A stretch of 64,000 nucleotides of DNA from Peribacillus asahii (lineage in GTDB: Bacteria; Bacillota; Bacilli; Bacillales; DSM-1321), in the NCBI RefSeq assembly GCF_003570725.1, contig NZ_QWVS01000003.1, forward strand, positions 62,001 to 126,000, written 5' to 3'. The notes below the pieces were generated by a model. That model was not told the DNA's origin. It did not search any database and worked only from the letters and a program-made list of their open reading frames with translations. The translations under genes were made by a program, and so were the position numbers. This document shows positions 57,392-64,000 of the stretch, one piece after another. Each line of letters begins with the position of its first letter. The first letter of the stretch is position 1.

Positions 57392-59419
57392 TTATTTGTT
57401 TACCGATATAATTAAATTTCTATACACATCTACTTTCGCAGTAAAGCCTGGCGGGATTACCGTCGTTGTATCCAACTGATCAATAATAGCCGGTCCTTGA
57501 ATTTCAGAAAGAACAGGAATATCCTCACGGTTATAGACATTTGCAGGGACAAACTTTCCATCGAAATAAACATCTCTCACTTCTTTTAAAGCACTCTCCA
57601 GTGTGCCCGCTGGTCCATACTTCGGAAACTCTGGTTTCGGTACCGTTCCGATGACAGTGACTCGCAAACCATAAATCTCAACTAATTGTTTATCATCTGA
57701 AAAGGCAAATTCACGTTGATGTTCTTGGTGAAAAGCCTCTAATACGCTGTCTAATGATTGAAGTTTATCACTGACTGGTATAGCTAATGAGCGCCATTGC
57801 CCCTTGTATCTCATATCCACATAACGCATAAGTGTGGACTGATCACTTCCAACGCCTTCCTCTTCTAATAATTTTTCAGCCTCTTGTTCCATACCGCTGA
57901 ATTCATTTTCTAATTCTTCAAGTGAAACATGATGAACATTCTTCACATATGTTTTTGAAATGTCATGACGAACATCTACTAATAAGCAGCCCATGGCAGC
58001 GGCAACACCAGGGTGAGGCGGAACAATAATAGTTGGAATATCCATATCTTTTGCTAACTGAGCACCATGTAACGGTCCAGCCCCTCCAAAAGCAACAAGA
58101 GCAAAGTCACGTGGATCATAGCCACGTCTTACCGAGATTAATCTCAATGCATCACACATGTTAGCATTAGCCACTTCAATAATCGCATTAGCAGCTTCTT
58201 CAACTGTATAATTAAACTCCTTGGCAATCTTTTCAACAGCTTGTCTTGCTTTTTCCTTATCCAACTTCATAGTTCCATCTAATAAATCGACTCCTAGACG
58301 GCCAAGAACTAAATTGGCATCGGAGTTGGTCGCTTCCGTTCCTCCTCTTTGATAACAAGCAGGCCCGGGAACTGCACCAGCACTTTGTGGTCCGTTTCTG
58401 AGAGAACCGCCTTCATCCACCCACGCTAAACTTCCTCCACCAGCTCCAATTGTCAAAATTTCAATGCTCGGAAACCCAATTGGATATCCATATTCAATGT
58501 ACCAATCTTTTGTAATCCTAATATCGCCATCATACATAAGAGAAATATCTGTACTCGTCCCTCCCATATCAAGTCCAATCGCATGATTAAAACCACAAAG
58601 TTTGGCAATATGCTTACTAGCGATTGCACCGGCAGCAATCCCCGAGCTTGCAAGCCTTGCAGCATAACGTGGAACTGTACTAGACGTCATGACACCGCCA
58701 CCAGAGTGTAAAACTAGAATATCCCCTTCATACCCTTTTTTCTCCATTTCACCTTCTAAATTATGAATATATTTACTAATAATCGGCCCTAACACTGCAT
58801 TAATAATCGTTGTACTCATACGCTCGTGCTCAAAAATCTCTGGCAATACTTCACTCGATGTGCAAATGTAAACATTCGGTAGTTCTTCTTGGATAATCTC
58901 TTTTACTCGTGCCTCGTTCGCGCCATTCACGTAAGCATTTATAAAACAAACAGCAATGGACTCCGTACCGCGCTTATCTAGTTTTCTAGCAAGCTGACGC
59001 ACTTCTTCTTCATCAATTTCAGTAAGTACGTTACCGTCATAATCCGTTCTTTCTGTTACTTCAAACCGATCTCTTCTTGGAATATAAGGTTTTGAAGTAT
59101 CTTGATACATATCCCATATGTCAAGCTTTGTTCCGCGTCGAATCTCTGGAACATCCCGAAAACCTTTTGTCGTAATAAGTGCCGTTTTAGGCAGCTTTCT
59201 TTCAATTAATGCATTCGTACCAACAGTTGTACCATGGGAAAAGATTTTAATATCTTGACCATTTAACTGAGCTTTTTCAATTCCATCTAAAATTCCCTGC
59301 TCTGGATTCGAAGGTGTTGATGATGTTTTCGTTACAAAAACCTTTCCTGTTTGCTCATCAAAAACAAATACATCTGTAAATGTGCCACCTACATCAATTG
59401 CTAGTCGAGTTTGAGTCAT
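57392..59419 (-). CDS. hyuA: HyuA-type hydantoinase/oxoprolinase subunit alpha (ATP-binding)
   Basis: 675 residues. Hydant_A_N (about 3-180) opens RLAIDVGGTFTDVFVFDE, and Hydantoinase_A (about 200-490) carries IGLDMGGTSTDISL, IGAGGGSLAWVDEGG and VAFGGAGPLHG. These are sugar-kinase/HSP70-like ATP sites; the reaction phosphorylates the ring amide before hydrolysis. The pair HyuA-HyuB is the form used for N-methylhydantoin, 5-oxoproline in some organisms, and caprolactam or pyrrolidone. GTGGGG precedes ATG 59419. Confidence 0.92.
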   Translation of the reverse strand: MTQTRLAIDVGGTFTDVFVFDEQTGKVFVTKTSSTPSNPEQGILDGIEKAQLNGQDIKIFSHGTTVGTNALIERKLPKTALITTKGFRDVPEIRRGTKLDIWDMYQDTSKPYIPRRDRFEVTERTDYDGNVLTEIDEEEVRQLARKLDKRGTESIAVCFINAYVNGANEARVKEIIQEELPNVYICTSSEVLPEIFEHERMSTTIINAVLGPIISKYIHNLEGEMEKKGYEGDILVLHSGGGVMTSSTVPRYAARLASSGIAAGAIASKHIAKLCGFNHAIGLDMGGTSTDISLMYDGDIRITKDWYIEYGYPIGFPSIEILTIGAGGGSLAWVDEGGSLRNGPQSAGAVPGPACYQRGGTEATNSDANLVLGRLGVDLLDGTMKLDKEKARQAVEKIAKEFNYTVEEAANAIIEVANANMCDALRLISVRRGYDPRDFALVAFGGAGPLHGAQLAKDMDIPTIIVPPHPGVAAAMGCLLVDVRHDISKTYVKNVHHVSLEELENEFSGMEQEAEKLLEEEGVGSDQSTLMRYVDMRYKGQWRSLAIPVSDKLQSLDSVLEAFHQEHQREFAFSDDKQLVEIYGLRVTVIGTVPKPEFPKYGPAGTLESALKEVRDVYFDGKFVPANVYNREDIPVLSEIQGPAIIDQLDTTTVIPPGFTAKVDVYRNLIISVNK

Positions 59420-59696
59420 ATTAGATCCCCACCTTTTTATTTTTAAGTTCTGTTAAATAACGTTGTTGATAATCTATTTTTTAGAATAATCAGTCGATAG
59501 GACCTATACTAAGTGATTGATATTTTTGTAGTCATCTTCTTGAAATGATTCATGTAAGTAGTATAAATTTTGTTTGTAGAGGTATAAATGTGGATGTAAT
59601 CCCCTTCTTGTCCAATATTATTGAAGAAAGAGATTTGTTAAAGTGCATGATAAGTTTGAGCGTTTTTCATAAGAGTCTTCGATAACATCTAACCTA
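59420..59696. other. Intergenic region inside the catabolic cluster
   Basis: 277 bases between the permease and hyuA, longer than the other gaps of the cluster. Holds the dispersed repeat at 59451-59470 and no supported gene. hyuAB may have their own promoter here; no good -35/-10 pair stands out. Confidence 0.35.
59451..59470 (+). repeat. Dispersed 20-bp repeat, copy 3
   Basis: TGTTAAATAACGTTGTTGAT. Confidence 0.5.
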
Positions 59697-61109
59697 TTAC
59701 TGAACTTTTTCACTAGGCTCATTCAATGCATCTGTGTATGTCATTGTGTGACGGTTATAGTTTGCTCTCATGATAAACATAAGGACGAATCCAATTCCCC
59801 ACCAGCCTGCAAAGATTAGCCACTCATATGGCCAAATGAGCGCTGCTGGCATTCCAGGTAAGTATAAGGAAATAAAACCTATACTTAATATAAAAGCAGT
59901 CCAGCCTACCGCATTTGATTTCCCAGCACGGAAAGGACGTACCATATCAGGTTCATTCTTGCGTAATTTGACAAAAGCAAGTGCCACACAGAAGTAAGCA
60001 ATAACAATCGCAAGGCCCCCTGCATCAACCAACCATACTAACATCGGTCTGCCCAACAATGGAGCAATCGTCGATAAAGCACCTATAAATAAAATGGCAT
60101 TAGTCGGAGTATTGTTTTTAGGGTGTAACTTACCGAACCAAGCTGGAATCATCTTCTTTTCTGCCATCGAATAAAGCACACGACTGCCTCCAATAATAAA
60201 GGCGTTCCAACTTGTCAAAATTCCAGCTACACCGCCCAGAATTAAAATAGTAGCAAAAAGGCTGGAACCATAAACTGCAGCCATCGCATCTGCTGTCGGT
60301 AAAACCGAACTACTAAGCACGCCCTTATCTAAAGAAATTCCGACTGCAAAAATCACGGCTACATAGAAGAATACAGCAAAACCAACAGATGTAATGAGGA
60401 TCTTTCCGATTGATTTAGGAGGTACATTCATTTCTTCCGCCGTTTGCGGAATGACATCAAAGCCAACAAACATGAACGGTGTCATAACGAGAACTGCGAT
60501 GACTCCTGCTGTTCCACCAACAAACAGTGGTTCTGCATTTGAAAAATCACTAGTAATAGTAGCTCCAAAAATTAACATTAATCCAATAAGCGCTATTACA
60601 ATCGTTAACACCATTTGAAGGATAGCCGCTGATTTCATCCCAAAGTAATTAATAATTGTAACGAATATAGAACCGGCTACTCCAACAAGTACCCAAGATA
60701 GATAGACATCATACTCAGTGATAGTATACATATATCCAACCTTATAATTAGGAAAGATATATTCGACAACAGTTGGCAAAGCCACAGCCTCAAAAGCCAC
60801 AACTGAAATATAACCGAGTGCTAAGGCCCAAGATGCCGCGAACGCAGCTTTAGGTCCTACTCCTCTAAGTACGTAAATAAGCGCTCCACCTGTTGTCGGC
60901 ATAGCCGAGGCTAGTTCCGCATATGTCAGACCAACGAATATTACTAATACTCCACCAATGACAAAGGCAATCATCGCCCCAAGTGTTCCTGCTGATCCTA
61001 TCCAATTACCAGATAAGACGACCCAGCCCCAACCAATCATCGCTCCAAAAGCAAGAAATAGAATATCCATCCTCGAAAGGACTTTATTGAGATTTTTTTG
61101 CTCCCTAAT
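59697..61109 (-). CDS. APC-family amino acid/amine permease, probable ATT start
   Basis: About 470 residues with twelve helices. The first reads RMDILFLAFGAMIGWGWVVL, the APC signature (G[A/S]xIG.G). The only ATG near the start is 61068-61070, within that conserved helix and without a usable ribosome binding site. In frame upstream, KNLNKVLS fits the family's usual pre-helix segment and extends to ATT 61107-61109, placed six bases after GGAGGG (61116-61121). No ATG, GTG or TTG is available in between, so ATT seems to be the initiator. Lies between the aldehyde dehydrogenase and hyuA and so is a candidate for the cluster's substrate uptake. Confidence 0.75.
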   Translation of the reverse strand: MREQKNLNKVLSRMDILFLAFGAMIGWGWVVLSGNWIGSAGTLGAMIAFVIGGVLVIFVGLTYAELASAMPTTGGALIYVLRGVGPKAAFAASWALALGYISVVAFEAVALPTVVEYIFPNYKVGYMYTITEYDVYLSWVLVGVAGSIFVTIINYFGMKSAAILQMVLTIVIALIGLMLIFGATITSDFSNAEPLFVGGTAGVIAVLVMTPFMFVGFDVIPQTAEEMNVPPKSIGKILITSVGFAVFFYVAVIFAVGISLDKGVLSSSVLPTADAMAAVYGSSLFATILILGGVAGILTSWNAFIIGGSRVLYSMAEKKMIPAWFGKLHPKNNTPTNAILFIGALSTIAPLLGRPMLVWLVDAGGLAIVIAYFCVALAFVKLRKNEPDMVRPFRAGKSNAVGWTAFILSIGFISLYLPGMPAALIWPYEWLIFAGWWGIGFVLMFIMRANYNRHTMTYTDALNEPSEKVQ

Positions 61110-61153
61110 AGTAATCCCTCCCCAAAAGATTTTCTATTAATCGATAATGTCTT

Positions 61154-62608
61154 TTACAAAGAAGAAGTAATCGAAACGGTTTTATAAGCTGTAAAGAATT
61201 CAACAGCAGCTTGTCCTTGTTCCCTCGTACCAGAGCTTGATTCTTTCATTCCTCCAAATGGAGCTTGTGGTTCTGCCCCACCTGTTTCCCCGTTAATTTG
61301 GACCATTCCGACTTCACTATTTTCAATAAAATGGAAGGCTTTATCCAAGCTTGTTGTAAACAACGAAGCACTTAATCCATACATCGTATCATTCGCTTTA
61401 GCGAGTGCTTCCGAATAATCTGCTACTTTTACTACAGCTAAAACAGGTCCAAAAATCTCTTCCCTTGCAATAGTCATCTCATTTGTTACTTGTCCGAAAA
61501 TCGTCGGTTCAATAAAATAACCTCCGTTAAATGTTGGTCCCTCTAAACATTGGCCACCGAAAAGCAATTGGGCTCCTTCTTCAACTCCTTTCGCTATATA
61601 AGAAGAAACTGTATCAAATTGATTTTTAGAAGCTACCGGCCCCATATTTACTGTTTCGTCTAGTCCATCTCCCACTTTAATTTGCTTTACTTCAGTCAAT
61701 AGTTTGTCTACAAATGTATCGTAAATAGACTGCTCTACATACACTCGACTTGTTGCTGTACAGCGCTGGCCTGTCTGCTTCATAGCTCCTTCAATCGTCA
61801 ACTTAGCCGCCAAATCTAAATCAGCATCTGCTAGAACGACAGCAGGATTTTTCCCTCCAAGCTCTAGCTGAAATTTTTTATTTTGTGCTACCGCTTTAGA
61901 AGCAATCTCTCGCCCAACTTGATTGGAACCGGTAAAGGTAACCGCTGCTGTATTCGGATGCTCAACAAGGGCATTCCCCACTGTCGCTCCGCTCCCCATA
62001 ACCAAATTCAAAACTCCTTCAGGTAAACCAGCTCTTTCAAATACTTCTGCAATTTTTACTGCTGTAATCCCTGATTCCTGAGCAGGCTTCCAGACAACCG
62101 TATTTCCGTAAACAAGAGCCGGTGCTATTTTCCATATTGGAATCGCCACAGGGAAATTCCATGGTGTAATGACAGAAACAACGCCTAAAGGAACCCTGAG
62201 CGAATACAGCGTATTTTGAGGATTAACGGAGGGAAGAAGTTCCCCCATCTTCCTCATCCCTTCCTGTGCAAAATAACGTAAAATCATCGCAGCTCTAGCA
62301 ACTTCACCTTTCATTTCTACGAATCTCTTGCCCATCTCTTTTGTCGCTATTTTTGCTATTTCTTCAGTCTGCTGCTCTAAAAGGTCAGCTGCCTTTCGCA
62401 AAAACTCCCCACGTGTCACGGGAGAAAGCTGCTTCCATTGAAGAAAAGCTTGTTTAGCATGTATAACAGCACTGTCTACTTCCTCAACGGTAGCAACAAC
62501 CGTCGTTCCGAAACATTCAGAGGGATTCGCTGGATTATAATGCTTATATGTCTCTCTGCTCTTCGATTCAGTCCACTTTCCTCCAATGTAATTTAAATAA
62601 TCCATCAT
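61154..62608 (-). CDS. Aldehyde dehydrogenase, semialdehyde type
   Basis: 484 residues. Motifs: VSVITPWNFPVAIP, TFTGSNQVGREIA, LELGGKNPAVV (general base Glu) and KQTGQRCTATSRVYV (catalytic Cys). The C-terminal FGGMKESSSGTREQGQAA is typical of alpha-ketoglutaric-semialdehyde dehydrogenases such as YcbD. Encoded between the class III aminotransferase and the permease, it should oxidise the semialdehyde formed by the transaminase to a dicarboxylate or keto acid. AGGAG precedes ATG 62608. Confidence 0.88.
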   Translation of the reverse strand: MMDYLNYIGGKWTESKSRETYKHYNPANPSECFGTTVVATVEEVDSAVIHAKQAFLQWKQLSPVTRGEFLRKAADLLEQQTEEIAKIATKEMGKRFVEMKGEVARAAMILRYFAQEGMRKMGELLPSVNPQNTLYSLRVPLGVVSVITPWNFPVAIPIWKIAPALVYGNTVVWKPAQESGITAVKIAEVFERAGLPEGVLNLVMGSGATVGNALVEHPNTAAVTFTGSNQVGREIASKAVAQNKKFQLELGGKNPAVVLADADLDLAAKLTIEGAMKQTGQRCTATSRVYVEQSIYDTFVDKLLTEVKQIKVGDGLDETVNMGPVASKNQFDTVSSYIAKGVEEGAQLLFGGQCLEGPTFNGGYFIEPTIFGQVTNEMTIAREEIFGPVLAVVKVADYSEALAKANDTMYGLSASLFTTSLDKAFHFIENSEVGMVQINGETGGAEPQAPFGGMKESSSGTREQGQAAVEFFTAYKTVSITSSL

Positions 62609-62634
62609 CCTTCATCTCCTTCTGCCTCATCCTC

Positions 62635-63960
62635 TTAGAAAAGCTCTCTTTCAACAGCTATCATCGTTTCATCTAAAATATCAATCATTCTCTCAATCTC
62701 TGCTTTATTAATGACTAAAGGAGGAGCAAAGACGAGTGTATCTTGATCAAAAGTAACAGTACGAATGATTAATCCACGTTTCGCAGCTTCCTCTGCAAGT
62801 TTAGGAGAAAGTGGTGTTTCAAAGCTTTCCCCAGTCAGTTTATCTTTCACAATTTCAATGCCGCCAATTAGTCCAAGTGCTCGAACATCCCCAACAATTC
62901 GATGATTGCTTTGTAAATATTTAAAGCCCTTCAGTAATTCCTCACCCATAAGTTTTGCATTCTCTACTAAATTTTCTCGTTCAATAATTTCAATATTTTT
63001 CAAAGCAACGCTGCAAGCTGTCGGATGGCCACTGTACGTATAACCATGTAGAAGAGTCCCTTTCGACAGTTCCTTCAAATCATCGAATATCTTCTCAGAG
63101 AATAGAACGCCTCCTAGTTGGGCATATCCACTTGAAACGCCTTTTGCAAAACACATCATATCTGGTACCACTCCATAATGATTAACGCCAAACATCGTTC
63201 CAGTTCTTCCAAATCCTGTAATAACTTCATCTACAATCATTAGGATACCATATTCATCACAGATTTTTCTTACTTCTTGCAAATATCCCTCTGGCGCAAT
63301 ATTTACACCGCCTGCACCTTGCACAGGTTCTGTAATGAAAGCTGCAATTGTTTCAGGACCTTCTTGTTCAATGGCTTCACGTAACGCTTCACTAGAAGTA
63401 CCATCTACATGATAAAAGTCCGGTATAATCGAGTTTGTGAAATCACGGAACGGCTTTAAGCCTGTTGCACTTGTCGCTCCCATAGCTACTCCATGATAGG
63501 ACTGTGTGCGAGATATAATTTTTTGGCGATTCGGCTGCCCTTTTAAAACCCAATAATGACGAGCTAATTTAAATGCAGTATCATTAGACTCAGATCCACC
63601 AGAAGTAAAGAAAACAGCATTTAAATCTCCTGGAGCAATTGATGCAAGTTTCGAAGCTAATCGAATGGCCGGTTCATTACTAATCGTTCCGAAACATGAA
63701 CTAAATGCCAGCTTTGACATTTGCTCTTGAGCCACTTGTGCCAGCTCCTCTCGCCCATGTCCAATATTCACATTCCAAAGTGAGCTCATCCCATCAATCA
63801 CTTGTTTTCCAGTAATATCAGTTAAATAGATTCCTTTGCCCTCTGTAAAAATAAAACTTGGTCCATTTGCCTGCTGTTGGGCAATCGATGATGTTGGATG
63901 AATAAAATGCTTTTTATCTAACTCCATCAATTCTTTGTCTACCTTTACGTCTTTTAACAT
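62635..63960 (-). CDS. Class III (omega-amino acid) aminotransferase
   Basis: 441 residues, full length. PLP fold type I, subgroup III: INVGHGREEL-like N-terminal block, FFTSGGSESNDTAFKLARHYW, SYHGVAMGATSATG, ILMIVDEVITGFGRTG (PLP-contact Asp) and the Schiff-base lysine in MMCFAKGVSSGYAQLGG. The family transfers the amino group from the end of diamines or omega-amino acids (GABA, beta-alanine, 6-aminohexanoate) to pyruvate or 2-oxoglutarate. GAGGGTG precedes the ATG. First gene of the cluster within the window. Confidence 0.9.
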   Translation of the reverse strand: MLKDVKVDKELMELDKKHFIHPTSSIAQQQANGPSFIFTEGKGIYLTDITGKQVIDGMSSLWNVNIGHGREELAQVAQEQMSKLAFSSCFGTISNEPAIRLASKLASIAPGDLNAVFFTSGGSESNDTAFKLARHYWVLKGQPNRQKIISRTQSYHGVAMGATSATGLKPFRDFTNSIIPDFYHVDGTSSEALREAIEQEGPETIAAFITEPVQGAGGVNIAPEGYLQEVRKICDEYGILMIVDEVITGFGRTGTMFGVNHYGVVPDMMCFAKGVSSGYAQLGGVLFSEKIFDDLKELSKGTLLHGYTYSGHPTACSVALKNIEIIERENLVENAKLMGEELLKGFKYLQSNHRIVGDVRALGLIGGIEIVKDKLTGESFETPLSPKLAEEAAKRGLIIRTVTFDQDTLVFAPPLVINKAEIERMIDILDETMIAVERELF

Positions 63961-64000
63961 TTACAACACCCTCTCTAAAAAATTTTTGGCTATATAGAAT

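Noticed and set aside
1-64000. tRNA/rRNA genes, CRISPR arrays, prophage, integrase or intact transposase
   Set aside because: I looked for CCA-ending cloverleaf segments, regularly spaced repeats and DDE or recombinase motifs in the frames and saw none.

Overview
This window is low-GC chromosomal DNA from a Gram-positive, endospore-former-type member of the Bacillaceae (Bacillus in the broad sense). The evidence is a qoxABCD menaquinol oxidase operon with a CuA-less subunit II, amtB-glnK behind a TnrA/GlnR-like box, SwrC with an adjacent TetR regulator, DctP, a YmaF/DUF2935 pair, strong AAGGAGG ribosome binding sites, frequent TTG and GTG starts, and SigA promoters of the TTGACA-N17-TATAAT type. 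I see no rRNA, tRNA, CRISPR array, prophage or intact insertion sequence. Most genes are core metabolism, transport and regulation, each bounded by clear intrinsic terminators, several of which overlap stop codons.

Layout. 0-5.5 kb (+ strand): the 3' end of a dehydrogenase-like gene, a secreted LysM-3D wall protein, a PanE-type reductase, the C4-dicarboxylate carrier DctP and succinate-semialdehyde dehydrogenase. 5.5-11.3 kb: a nucleoside-sugar-epimerase-like protein and a TetR repressor with matching operators, then an RND exporter (SwrC) divergent from a second TetR gene across overlapping promoters. 11.5-20 kb (- strand): an AI-2E family protein, an acetyl-CoA hydrolase/CoA-transferase with a LytTR regulator, amtB-glnK-(FbpA-like), and cstA with its small partner. 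20-25.3 kb: a heterodimeric ABC exporter, a Fur-box promoter driving an apparently non-coding RNA followed by stacked terminators, and an acyltransferase. 25.5-31.5 kb: an ArsR-SulP operon, aspartokinase, queF behind a preQ1-I riboswitch, a DMT permease and a 44-residue protein.

31.8-36.6 kb: qoxABCD and a small two-helix membrane protein that has a paralogue near 45.2 kb. 36.8-43.7 kb: a MocR-type regulator, feoA with a naturally split feoB, a zinc-responsive czrA-czcD operon preceded by the relic of an oxidoreductase gene, and a ZIP transporter. 43.7-55.3 kb: an HtrA protease, a lipoprotein, a DUF421 protein, YmaF, DUF2935, a TPR-dynamin GTPase, small basic and membrane proteins, a DMT permease, RluF and a membrane-anchored polysaccharide deacetylase. 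55.4-64 kb (- strand): a catabolic cluster of class III aminotransferase, aldehyde dehydrogenase, APC permease and the HyuA/HyuB ATP-dependent hydrolase pair.

How the genes work together. Metal homeostasis recurs (feoAB, Fur-controlled RNA, FbpA-like protein, czrA-czcD, ZIP). So does carbon and nitrogen scavenging (dctP, gabD, cstA, amtB-glnK, the hyu cluster). The most interesting items are the Fur-promoter RNA locus at 23.7-24.2 kb, the lactam/hydantoin-type catabolic cluster with an apparent ATT start codon, the shared TetR operator family, the Cys-tailed SulP under a cysteine-free ArsR, the split FeoB, and an eight-codon leader peptide in front of cstA.
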